DNA of 5,791 nucleotides from DATAFO01 sp046728935 (GTDB taxonomy: Bacteria > Actinomycetota > Thermoleophilia > Solirubrobacterales > 70-9), in NCBI GenBank assembly GCA_046728935.1, contig JBKPFS010000139.1, positions 1 through 5,791 of the forward strand. Reading direction: 5' to 3'. The notes beneath the pieces were generated by a model. The model saw nothing but the letters and a program-made list of their open reading frames with translations, searched no databases and was not told the origin of the DNA. Within the stretch, counting starts at the first letter, position 1; each line of letters begins with the position of its first letter. This document shows, one piece after another, positions 1-4,698 of this stretch. A program made the translations under genes and the position numbers.

Positions 1-70
1 CAAGGCCGGCGGCGCTTCCGAGGAGACCGCCGAGGAGGAAGGGGCGAAGCCGTCTGCGCCGGCCGTCCAC
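1..70 (-). CDS. N-terminus of an unidentified gene leaving the left edge (partial)
   Basis: On the minus strand a GTG at 70-68 opens a frame that stays open to the window edge (23 codons). It begins M-D-G-R-R-R-R-L-R-P and continues with a Leu/Gly-rich hydrophobic stretch (FLLGGLLGSAAGL). A basic start followed by a glycine-rich hydrophobic segment is typical of a short N-terminal membrane anchor, for example YtxH-like or other small envelope proteins, but too little is visible to name it. The start is chosen because TACAAT (83-78) lies exactly 7 bases upstream, the leaderless arrangement seen at other genes in this window. The gene is divergent from the kinase. The alternative is that this stretch is the 3' tail of a rightward gene: frame 2 is also open here and reads as an Ala/Glu-rich tail, but it runs straight into the kinase frame without a stop. 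Confidence 0.42.
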   Translation of the reverse strand, partial: MDGRRRRLRPFLLGGLLGSAAGL

Positions 71-77
71 GGCTCCG

Positions 78-87
78 ATTGTAGGGT
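78..87. promoter_or_regulatory. Overlapping divergent -10 boxes (candidate bidirectional promoter)
   Basis: The sequence ATTGTAGGGT holds TAGGGT on the plus strand (82-87) and TACAAT on the minus strand (83-78). They share the self-complementary TA at 82-83. Each is followed by exactly 7 bases and then a GTG: 95 on the plus strand and 70 on the minus strand. This is the spacing expected if transcription starts at the start codon (leaderless mRNA). No good -35 hexamer is visible for either direction. The assignment is by pattern only. Confidence 0.5.
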
Positions 88-94
88 GCGCGGC

Positions 95-895
95 GTGATC
101 TGCACGCTCGGGGACCTCCTCCTGGACGTCGTCGTGCGGCTCGACGGCCCGATCGCGGAAGATACGGACACGTATGGACGCACCCGCGTCGGTCCCGGAG
201 GACAGGCTGCGAACGTCGCCGCCTGGGTGGTCGAGCTGGGCGACCGCGCCCGCTTTCTCGGCAAGCGCGCCCGCGACCCGGCCGGACGGATCCTTGCCGA
301 CGAGCTGCGCGGCCGCGGAGTCGAGCTGGCCGGGCCCGAGGTGGAGGCAGGAACGGGCACGGTCGTCTCGGTGGCCACGCCGGACGGCGCGCGGACGATG
401 CTGAGCGACCGCGGAATCTCGGCCGAGTTCGCCCCGGACGAGCTCGATCCGTCCTGGCTCACGGGGTGCGAGCGGCTGCACGTCCCCGGCTACAGCCTCG
501 TTCGCCGCCCGCTCCGCGAGACCGCGCTCGAAGCTGCCGCGCGGGCGCCTGGAGTCAGCGTCGACCTCTCGTCGACGGCCGCGATCGAGGAGGCGGGGCT
601 CAACCGCTTCCGCGAGGCGCTCGCGTCGCTCCGACCCGACGTCGTCTTTGCCAACGAGGCCGAGGCGGGGCTCGTGGGCGAGCTCGACGCCGAGACCCTC
701 GTCGTCAAGCGGGGCGCGCGGGGATGCGTCGTCCACGGCCCCGATGGGCGCGTCGAGCTGCCCGCAGTCGAGGCGGAGGTGGTGGACTCGACCGGCGCCG
801 GCGACGCCTTCGCGGCCGGCTTCCTGGTCGGCGGACCCGAGCTCGCGCTCGACGCGGCGGCGCGCTGCGTGGCGAACATGGGGGCGATGCCCTGA
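95..895 (+). CDS. PfkB-family carbohydrate/nucleoside kinase, probable pseudouridine kinase
   Basis: A ribokinase-superfamily cytoplasmic kinase that should transfer the ATP gamma-phosphate to a sugar hydroxyl. Counting from the GTG at 95 (266 residues), the N-terminal sheet reads TLGDLLLDVVVRL. The substrate-side motif GPGGQAANVA follows, with Gly-Gly at 35-36 and Asn40. The C-terminal PfkB signature DSTGAGDAFAAGF has GAGD at 234-237; Asp237 is the expected catalytic base and the glycines form the anion hole. It is somewhat shorter than the usual roughly 300 residues. The stop overlaps the start of psuG by one base (TGATG), so the two are translationally coupled. That neighbour is the main reason to infer pseudouridine as substrate (PsuK role, giving pseudouridine 5'-phosphate). 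The sequence alone would also fit adenosine, ribose or another sugar. The start at 95 is preferred because TAGGGT sits 7 bases upstream; a GTG at 86 would add three residues. The frame is open to the left edge, but the upstream part (Ala/Glu/Lys/Pro-rich) does not resemble a kinase. Confidence 0.88.
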   Translation: MICTLGDLLLDVVVRLDGPIAEDTDTYGRTRVGPGGQAANVAAWVVELGDRARFLGKRARDPAGRILADELRGRGVELAGPEVEAGTGTVVSVATPDGARTMLSDRGISAEFAPDELDPSWLTGCERLHVPGYSLVRRPLRETALEAAARAPGVSVDLSSTAAIEEAGLNRFREALASLRPDVVFANEAEAGLVGELDAETLVVKRGARGCVVHGPDGRVELPAVEAEVVDSTGAGDAFAAGFLVGGPELALDAAARCVANMGAMP

Positions 896-1800
896 TGGCC
901 GACCTGATCCGCATCCATCCCGAGGTCCGGGCGGCGCTCGAGTCTCGCCGCCCCGTGATCGCGTTGGAGACGACGCTCGTCTCCCACGGCTTCCCCGCGG
1001 GCGAGGGCACGGCCGTCGCGGCGGAGGCCGAGCGCCGGGTGCGGGCGGCCTGGGCCGTCCCGGCGACGATCGGCGTCGTCGACGGCGTGATCCAGGTCGG
1101 TCTGACGCAGGAGGAGCTGGAGCGCTTCGGCGGCTCGCCGGACGCGCGCAAGGTGGGCCCGCGCGACCTGGCGGTCTGCGCCGCCCGCGGCGAGCTGGGC
1201 GCCACGACCGCGGGCGGAACGCTCGCCGTCTGCCGGGCGGTCGGCATCGGCTTCCTGGGAACGGGAGGCCTCGGCGGCGTGCACCGGGGCTGGACGGAGC
1301 GTCCCGACGTCTCCGCGGACCTCGGCGAGCTCGCGAGGACGGAGGCGCTCGTCGTCGCCGCCGGGGCCAAGTCGCTGCTCGACGTGCAGGCCACGGCTGA
1401 GCTGCTGGAGACGATCGGCGTCCCCGTCCTCGGCTGGCGGACCGACACGATCCCGCTCTTCTATGCGAGCGAAGGCGGGCCGCCGGTCTCGGCGCGCGTC
1501 CTCACGGTCGAGGAGGTGGCCAGGATCGCGCACTTCCACTGGCGTCTCGGACGCCACTCGGCGCTCGTCCTGGCGCGCCCGCCGGACGAGAGCCTCGACG
1601 TCGAGCCGCTGATCCAGGAAGGCGTCGCGGAGGCGGAGCGTCAGGGGGTGCGCGGCCCGGACGTGACGCCCTTCGTGCTCGCCTACCTGCACGAAGCGAG
1701 CGGCGGCGCCACGGTCGAGGTGAACAGGAGGCTCATCGTCGAGAACGCCGCCCTTGCCGCCGACGTGGCCGTGGCGTACTCCCGCCTCGCGGTGACTTAA
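895..1800 (+). CDS. psuG: Pseudouridine-5'-phosphate glycosidase
   Basis: Cleaves the C-C glycosidic bond of pseudouridine 5'-phosphate reversibly to uracil and ribose 5-phosphate, the second step of pseudouridine salvage and catabolism in the cytoplasm. The 301-residue product matches the family length (E. coli PsuG about 312) over its whole span. Recognisable blocks in order are: PVIALETTLVSHGFP (Glu25, matching the catalytic Glu31 of E. coli); VPATIGVVDGVIQVGL; K86-V with RDL (Lys93 equivalent); GATTAGGT; the strongly conserved FLGTGGLGGVHRG (120-132); DVSADL with Asp142; AAGAKSLLD with Lys159 (equivalent of the Schiff-base Lys166); and ENAALAADVA near the C-terminus with Asn284 (equivalent of Asn289). 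All expected catalytic residues are therefore present. The equivalences are by memory of the E. coli protein, not by computed alignment. The ATG at 895 overlaps the kinase stop, and a G-run at 880-884 is the only Shine-Dalgarno-like sequence, so coupling probably drives initiation. No pseudouridine transporter gene is visible beside it. Confidence 0.96.
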   Translation: MADLIRIHPEVRAALESRRPVIALETTLVSHGFPAGEGTAVAAEAERRVRAAWAVPATIGVVDGVIQVGLTQEELERFGGSPDARKVGPRDLAVCAARGELGATTAGGTLAVCRAVGIGFLGTGGLGGVHRGWTERPDVSADLGELARTEALVVAAGAKSLLDVQATAELLETIGVPVLGWRTDTIPLFYASEGGPPVSARVLTVEEVARIAHFHWRLGRHSALVLARPPDESLDVEPLIQEGVAEAERQGVRGPDVTPFVLAYLHEASGGATVEVNRRLIVENAALAADVAVAYSRLAVT

Positions 1801-1808
1801 GAACGCTG

Positions 1809-1828
1809 TAACGCCTGCGCGTTATCGT
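1809..1828 (+). promoter_or_regulatory. Perfect hairpin overlapping a candidate -10 box before the lipoprotein gene
   Basis: TAACGC (1809-1814), loop CTGC, GCGTTA (1819-1824) form a perfect 6-bp inverted repeat starting 8 bases after the psuG stop. A further AACGC at 1802-1806 repeats the left half directly. The right arm runs into TATCGT (1823-1828), a TAnnnT box 6 bases before the GTG at 1835. No T-run follows, so it is a weak intrinsic terminator candidate. It could equally be an operator over the promoter of the lipoprotein gene. Confidence 0.35.
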
Positions 1829-1834
1829 CGGCCG

Positions 1835-2173
1835 GTGAGGCGCCTGCTGCTCCTCGCATCGTCCGTGGCCGTCCTCTCGGCCTGCGGAGGCGGGACGGAT
1901 CCGGTCTCGCAGCCGACCTCGTCGGAGGCGCGCGACGAGCCGACGACGGAGCAGGAGACGACCACCGCGGCCGACACGACGACCGAGGAGAAGGAGGCGG
2001 CGCCGCCTCCGCCGCCGGCGAAGGCTCCTCCCGGCATCCCCGGCTTCTTCGCCCGCTATCGCGACTGGACGCGCGAGGCGCGGAAGGAGCGCTTTCGCGA
2101 GGCGGCGAGCGGCGCGGTGTGCTGGAGCTGCCACATGGGCGCGCTCGACTCGGACTACGTCTTCGCGGTGTAG
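1835..2173 (+). CDS. Short lipoprotein with a CxxCH haem motif and cytochrome P460-like C-terminus
   Basis: The 112-residue product starts with a lipoprotein signal peptide: MRR, a hydrophobic core and the lipobox LSAC with Cys17, so it should be exported and anchored on the outer face of the membrane. Residues 18-66 are a Thr/Glu/Pro-rich disordered linker ending in a run of prolines. The folded-looking part is only about 45 residues: YRDWT at 75-79, a charged helix (REARKERFREAA), CWSCH at 96-100, and DSDYVF at 105-110 just before the end. CxxCH is the covalent haem c attachment motif, and CxxCH followed by an acidic residue and DYVF resembles the C-terminus of the cytochrome P460 / c'-beta family; YRDWT resembles that family's N-terminal end. 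The roughly 100-residue beta-sheet core between those two ends is absent, so this may be an internally deleted P460 or a different mini-haem lipoprotein. Function unknown. GTG start with TATCGT 6 bases upstream. It converges on the gene ending at 2186. Confidence 0.72.
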   Translation: MRRLLLLASSVAVLSACGGGTDPVSQPTSSEARDEPTTEQETTTAADTTTEEKEAAPPPPPAKAPPGIPGFFARYRDWTREARKERFREAASGAVCWSCHMGALDSDYVFAV

Positions 2174-2185
2174 CCCCCGCAAAGG

Positions 2186-2407
2186 TCACTCGTCGATGCG
2201 CTCGATGGCGACGATGTCCTCGGCCTCGAAGCTCTCGGGGCCGGCCACGCCCCAGCCCACGACGTCGCCGCTCGGCAGCACGGCGACGGGCCCGATCACG
2301 CGCCCGTCGCGGAGGAGCAGCCGCGTCTGGTGAGCGCCCCAGGCGTCCTGCGGCCAGGACGCCACCTCCGTCGCAAGCCAGTCAGGCAGGCGTGCGGGGT
2401 CGTCCAA
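2186..2407 (-). CDS. Hypothetical 73-residue protein directly after an amber stop
   Basis: Not recognised. The protein has a Trp-rich N-terminal half (PDWLATEVASWPQDAW), then strand-like segments TRLLLRDGRVIGPVAVLPSG and GDVVGWGVAG, and an acidic end (EDIVAIERIDE). It looks like a small beta-rich cytoplasmic domain with no signal peptide or membrane segment. The frame begins with TTG at 2407-2405, immediately after the TAG (2410-2408) that ends the GYD gene, in the same reading frame with no spacer. The only upstream Shine-Dalgarno-like sequence is a weak GGCGGG just before the TAG. The next in-frame start is a GTG at 2365, which would discard plausible protein sequence. It could be translated by coupling and re-initiation, or as a readthrough extension of the GYD protein. 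It is the last gene of the leftward unit, and its end lies 12 bases from the convergent lipoprotein gene. Confidence 0.66.
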   Translation of the reverse strand: MDDPARLPDWLATEVASWPQDAWGAHQTRLLLRDGRVIGPVAVLPSGDVVGWGVAGPESFEAEDIVAIERIDE

Positions 2408-2695
2408 CTACCCGCCGAGCAGCTTGATGAGGTCGTCGACCTCGAGCATCTCGTACGACTGCGTGTGGACGCTGCCGCGGGCACCGAGCGAGATCGAAAC
2501 CTCGGCGATGACGGCCGAGCTCTCCGCCTCGACGATGTTGACGAAGTCGTGTGGGCCGAGGACGAACCACTGGTGCAGCACCTTTGCGCCCAGCTCCTCG
2601 ACGTCCTTGTTCACCTCGCGCAGGCGATCGGGGTTCGCGCGGAGCGTCTGCAGGCCCTGCTCGCTCAGCGTGGACAGCATCAGGTACTTGGGCAT
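2408..2695 (-). CDS. GYD-domain protein
   Basis: The 95-residue product begins MPKYLMLSTLSEQGLQTLR and carries the family core LGPHDFVNIVEA at 46-57, where most members have a G-Y/P-x-D turn before a strand ending in Glu-Ala. A second strand region, SLGARGSVHTQSYEML, follows. This fits the GYD family: small soluble alpha/beta proteins of about 95-100 residues, related in fold to the dimeric ferredoxin-like group and without an assigned biochemical function. Full length and intact. The ATG has a strong Shine-Dalgarno (GGAGG, 2704-2700) that begins inside the 9-base gap after the upstream membrane-protein gene, so it is translated from a polycistronic message. The downstream 73-residue gene follows its TAG with no gap. 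Family assignment is fairly secure; role unknown. Confidence 0.86.
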   Translation of the reverse strand: MPKYLMLSTLSEQGLQTLRANPDRLREVNKDVEELGAKVLHQWFVLGPHDFVNIVEAESSAVIAEVSISLGARGSVHTQSYEMLEVDDLIKLLGG

Positions 2696-2699
2696 CTCT

Positions 2700-2704
2700 C
2701 CTCC
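2700..2704 (-). promoter_or_regulatory. Strong Shine-Dalgarno of the GYD gene
   Basis: GGAGG on the minus strand, within the purine run GGGAGGAGAG (2705-2696), directly precedes the ATG at 2695. It is the clearest ribosome binding site in the window. Its contrast with the leaderless-looking first genes supports this gene being internal to an operon. Confidence 0.7.
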
Positions 2705-3391
2705 CTAAACGGCTTCGGGAGGCGAGGATACAGCGGCGCGGGCCCGCTGCTCGAAGTAGAGGACGGAGAGGCCCAGGAAGAAGAAGGGTGCCAGCACGAC
2801 CTGGACGAGCGCGGCCGCGATCACCTCGCCGTTTTCGGCGAACCCGACGAGCGCCCGGGCGAGGACGATCCCGAACAGGAGGTAGATCAGGAGCAGCGCG
2901 GCGATGACCCCGAGCGCGTGCAGGTACTCCGCGCGCGCGAGCCGGATCGAGCGCAGGAGCGAGAAGGCGATCCGATCGAACGGGTTCGTCACGTCGGGAT
3001 CCCGCTCCAGGACCGCAACCGGGACGGCGAAGCCCATGAGCGCGATCCAGAGCGCGCCGATCACGAGCAGGAACAGGTACGGGATGGCGATGACGACCGG
3101 GACGGCGACCACGAACGTGAGCACGAGCAGCGTCGGGGCTCGGACGAACACCTGCGCCCAGGCCTCTGCGAAGGTGTCCCCCGAGACCAGCCGCGCCGCA
3201 GCGCCGTAGATGGCGGTAAAGGCGACGGCGATGACAAGGACGTCCAAGAGATCGGGCGTGAGGCGGGCGAGGAGGAACGCCCCGCCCTCGACGAGGCCGA
3301 GGCCGAGGGCCGCCCTGGGGTGGACGGTGTAGAGGCGGACGGTCTCGGAGAGCAGCTCGCCGAGAGGAAGCGGTCGATCGGGCGGAGACAC
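2705..3391 (-). CDS. Six-helix integral membrane protein, GDPD-membrane-domain-like, function unknown
   Basis: The 228-residue protein has a cytosolic-looking start (PLPLGELLSETVRLYTVHPR) followed by hydrophobic segments at about 27-43, 49-68, 86-110, 111-127, 158-181 and 189-212, separated by short charged loops. The pattern of an N-terminal LGELLSETVRLY helix, a central PVAVLERDPDVTNPFDR followed by SLLRSIRLAR, and a terminal LYFEQRAR resembles bacterial membrane proteins of the YciC/DUF975 type and the membrane domain of glycerophosphodiester phosphodiesterases. No catalytic domain is attached, so I do not infer an enzyme. It is the first gene of the leftward unit with the GYD and 73-residue genes. 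GTG start at 3391; TAGAGT (3406-3401) lies 9 bases upstream. The opposite strand of this gene is fully open in one frame, but the hydrophobic segmented product on the minus strand shows which is real. Confidence 0.83.
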   Translation of the reverse strand: MSPPDRPLPLGELLSETVRLYTVHPRAALGLGLVEGGAFLLARLTPDLLDVLVIAVAFTAIYGAAARLVSGDTFAEAWAQVFVRAPTLLVLTFVVAVPVVIAIPYLFLLVIGALWIALMGFAVPVAVLERDPDVTNPFDRIAFSLLRSIRLARAEYLHALGVIAALLLIYLLFGIVLARALVGFAENGEVIAAALVQVVLAPFFFLGLSVLYFEQRARAAVSSPPEAV

Positions 3392-3400
3392 CGTGGCGAA

Positions 3401-3410
3401 ACTCTAGGCT
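3401..3410. promoter_or_regulatory. Overlapping divergent -10 boxes (second candidate bidirectional promoter)
   Basis: ACTCTAGGCT holds TAGGCT on the plus strand (3405-3410) and TAGAGT on the minus strand (3406-3401), again sharing the central TA. TAGGCT is 6 bases before the GTG at 3417; TAGAGT is 9 bases before the GTG at 3391. The geometry matches 78-87. The minus-strand spacing is slightly long for a strictly leaderless start, so a leader of two or three bases is possible. Confidence 0.45.
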
Positions 3411-3416
3411 TCGGCC

Positions 3417-3488
3417 GTGGAGATCCGCCGCGAGAGGTTCGACTCGGAGACCGCCCAGGGCGTCTGCTTCGAGAAGCGGCTCGACTAG
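3417..3488 (+). pseudogene. 23-codon ORF, possible internally deleted GNAT acetyltransferase
   Basis: A GTG at 3417 opens 23 codons ending at TAG 3486-3488. Every sense codon ends in G or C, as in the real genes here, and TAGGCT sits 6 bases before the start. The first half reads VEIRRERFDSETAQ, like the opening strand of many actinobacterial GNAT acetyltransferases (E-I-R-x-E-x-x-D-S-x-x-A). The second half, GVCFEKRLD, resembles the last strand of the same family (CFEKxL at the C-terminus). About 130 residues of acetyltransferase core that would normally lie between are absent. The simplest reading is a remnant left by an in-frame internal deletion, with start, promoter and stop kept. It could instead be a genuine small peptide gene or chance. 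The stop overlaps the LysE gene stop on the other strand through the palindrome CTAG. Confidence 0.33.
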
Positions 3489-4111
3489 CGCTGCTGCGTT
3501 GCCAAGCGCAGCCCCAGGGCGACGAGGACCGTGCCGGTGACCGCGTCCAGCACGCGCCGCACACGCGCACGCCGCAGGATGTGGCCCGCCCGGTCGACCG
3601 CCGCCGCGTAAGCGGTCAGCCAGAGGAACGTCATGCCGCAAAAGACGAGCCCGAGCACAAGCATGGCTGCGAACGAGCCGCCGCCGGCCGGCGCGAACTG
3701 CGGCAGAAGGCTGGTGAAGAACACCGCCATCTTCGGGTTCCCCAGGTTCGAGACGACTCCTTGGCGATAGCCGGTCGCGGGCGCGAGACGCGACGTCGCG
3801 CCGCCCGCGAGGTCGGTCGCGGGCCCGCCGCGGATCGCGGCAAGGAGCGCCTGGGCGCCCAGGAAGACGAGGTAGGCGGCGCCCGCGAGCTTGAGGGCGA
3901 CGAACGCCGGCTCGGAGGCGACGAGAAGCGCGGCGACGCCTGCGCTCGCCGCGACCGTCCAGACCGCCTGGCCGGTCGAGACGCCGAGCGCCGTGAGGAT
4001 GCCGGTGCGGCGGCCAGCCGCCAGGGTGTTCTTGACGGTCAACGCCGTGTCCTGCCCAGGCGTCATGATCACGAGCGCCGAGACGCCGAGGAAGGCGAGG
4101 ACCTGGCTCAC
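3485..4111 (-). CDS. LysE/RhtB-family amino-acid (or metabolite) exporter
   Basis: The 208-residue inner-membrane protein matches the LysE superfamily in length and layout, with six hydrophobic segments at about 3-24, 39-64, 69-93, 117-140, 147-171 and 187-203. Family features visible are the early FLGVSALVIMTPGQD (usually PGP, here Pro18-Gly-Gln), the glycine/basic loop KNTLAAGRRTGILTALG, the helix KLAGAAYLVFLGAQALLAA, and the hallmark RQGVVSNLGNPKMAVFFTSLLPQF with NPK at 125-127. These exporters drive efflux of amino acids or related metabolites with proton exchange; the substrate cannot be told from sequence. GTG start at 4111; CAGACT (4124-4119), a one-mismatch TAnnnT, is 7 bases upstream. 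Divergent from the cupin gene across 35 bases, and tail to tail with the short ORF at 3417. No regulator gene is adjacent. Confidence 0.92.
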   Translation of the reverse strand: MSQVLAFLGVSALVIMTPGQDTALTVKNTLAAGRRTGILTALGVSTGQAVWTVAASAGVAALLVASEPAFVALKLAGAAYLVFLGAQALLAAIRGGPATDLAGGATSRLAPATGYRQGVVSNLGNPKMAVFFTSLLPQFAPAGGGSFAAMLVLGLVFCGMTFLWLTAYAAAVDRAGHILRRARVRRVLDAVTGTVLVALGLRLATQQR

Positions 4112-4118
4112 GCTTCGC

Positions 4119-4124
4119 AGTCTG
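4119..4124 (-). promoter_or_regulatory. Weak candidate -10 box for the LysE gene
   Basis: CAGACT on the minus strand differs from TAnnnT only at the first base and lies 7 bases before the GTG at 4111, the same spacing as the better boxes in this window. No -35 box is evident. Confidence 0.27.
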
Positions 4125-4133
4125 ACGGCTCAG

Positions 4134-4139
4134 TAGGCT
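4134..4139 (+). promoter_or_regulatory. Candidate -10 box for a leaderless cupin transcript
   Basis: TAGGCT is followed by exactly 7 bases and the GTG at 4147. The same hexamer occurs at 3405-3410 before another GTG. A purine stretch GGAGG at 4143-4147 runs into the start codon itself and is too close to serve as a Shine-Dalgarno, which supports a leaderless reading. Confidence 0.48.
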
Positions 4140-4146
4140 TCCGGAG

Positions 4147-4521
4147 GTGGGCTACACGATCTTCCAGGCGGAGGAGCTCGAGTTCGTGCCGCGCGCGGAG
4201 GGTGACCCGCGCTCGATCGCGTCGCTCTCGGAGGCGCTCTTGGCCTCGCGCGCGAACGTCTGGCGCTACCCGCCCGGCGCGCAGGGCAAACGGCACCGGG
4301 ACCTCGGCCAGGAGGAAGTCTTCGTCGTGCTCGAGGGGACGCTGACGGTCGACCTGGGCGAGCCGCCGGAGCGCCACGAGGTGCCGCGCGGCGGCGTGGT
4401 CGTCGTGGAGCGCGGGACGATCCTCCAGCTTCGCAACGCCGGCGACGAGGAGGTCGTCCTCTTCATCTACGGCGCCCCGCCGGAGACCGGCAAGTCCGAG
4501 TTCTTCGACCCGGTGCCCTAG
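4147..4521 (+). CDS. Small single-domain cupin protein
   Basis: The 124-residue product is one cupin_2-type beta barrel. Motif 1 is recognisable as G44-AQGKR-H50-R-D52-LGQE-E57-VFVVLE-G64, fitting G(x5)HxH(x3-4)E(x6)G except that the second His is Asp. Motif 2 is VPRGGVVVVERGTILQLRN (79-97), where the usual His before the conserved Asn (Asn97) is Leu93. So of the four usual metal ligands only His50 and Glu57 are kept, with Asp52 as a possible substitute. Metal binding may be altered or lost and the protein may be a binding or sensing barrel instead of an enzyme. Substrate unknown. It stands alone: divergent from LysE and convergent with clpB across the palindromic element. GTG start supported by TAGGCT 7 bases upstream and by the protein beginning normally (GYTIFQAEELEFVP). 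Confidence 0.88.
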   Translation: MGYTIFQAEELEFVPRAEGDPRSIASLSEALLASRANVWRYPPGAQGKRHRDLGQEEVFVVLEGTLTVDLGEPPERHEVPRGGVVVVERGTILQLRNAGDEEVVLFIYGAPPETGKSEFFDPVP

Positions 4522-4549
4522 CTCGAAGGGGCGGGCGCCTCCGCCGGTT

Positions 4550-4677
4550 CTTGTGTTTCACGAGCACAAGGCCGACGCGGTGCCTCGGCGGCCTGTCTCG
4601 GCCTCTCGCTGGCGCTCCCTGGGCGGCGACCCTCTCTCGCAGTGGACAGGGGCGACCTTGTGCGTACGGAACACAAG
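4550..4677. repeat. 128-bp nested palindromic element with inverted terminal repeats
   Basis: This lies in the 177-base gap between the cupin stop and the clpB stop, and I see no gene in it. The left end is CTTGTG-N9-CACAAG (4550-4570) and the right end is again CTTGTG-N9-CACAAG (4657-4677). The two ends are also inverted copies of each other: 20 of 27 positions of 4550-4576 pair with 4677-4651, including two 8-bp blocks (4550-4557 and 4564-4571), plus two G-T wobbles. Inside, CCTGTC (4592-4597) pairs with GACAGG (4645-4650), so a long imperfect stem is possible. The alternative fold is two small end hairpins. The form suggests a repeated extragenic palindrome, a miniature transposon-like element or a structured RNA. 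No clear target-site duplication and no T-run for an intrinsic terminator are seen. Confidence 0.66.
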
Positions 4678-4698
4678 CGATCGGCGAGGGCGCTCTGA

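Noticed and set aside
2..94. A possible upstream extension of the kinase into an Ala/Glu/Lys/Pro-rich segment
   Set aside because: The frame is open to the edge, but PfkB kinases begin at the first strand, which starts at codon 95. A well-placed -10 box and a plausible divergent gene explain the upstream sequence better.
466..894. A possible N-terminal extension of psuG, whose frame is open from 466
   Set aside because: The extension would lie inside the kinase gene and is Arg/Ala-rich. The PsuG family begins near the ATG at 895, which overlaps the kinase stop.
490..1692. A 400-codon open frame on the minus strand
   Set aside because: Antisense to the kinase and psuG, both of which carry family motifs throughout; the product is low-complexity Arg/Ala-rich sequence.
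2120..2134. CWSCH as a zinc-binding site instead of a haem site
   Set aside because: Only two cysteines are available besides the lipidated one, the protein is exported, and the following DSDYVF matches a haem c family end. Zinc binding remains a weaker alternative.
2382..3641. A 419-codon open frame on the minus strand overlapping three leftward genes in another frame
   Set aside because: Arg/Pro/Gly-rich translation without motifs, out of frame with the real genes it covers.
2330..4345. A 671-codon open frame on the plus strand
   Set aside because: It runs antisense to four leftward genes, including two clear membrane proteins and a GYD protein. Its product is a charged Arg/Glu/Asp-rich sequence with no domain, typical of the complementary strand in high-GC DNA.
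4550..4698. An intrinsic bidirectional terminator between the cupin and clpB genes
   Set aside because: Stem-forming sequence is present, but no T-run follows on either strand. The paired inverted ends look more like a repeat element, although a termination role cannot be excluded.
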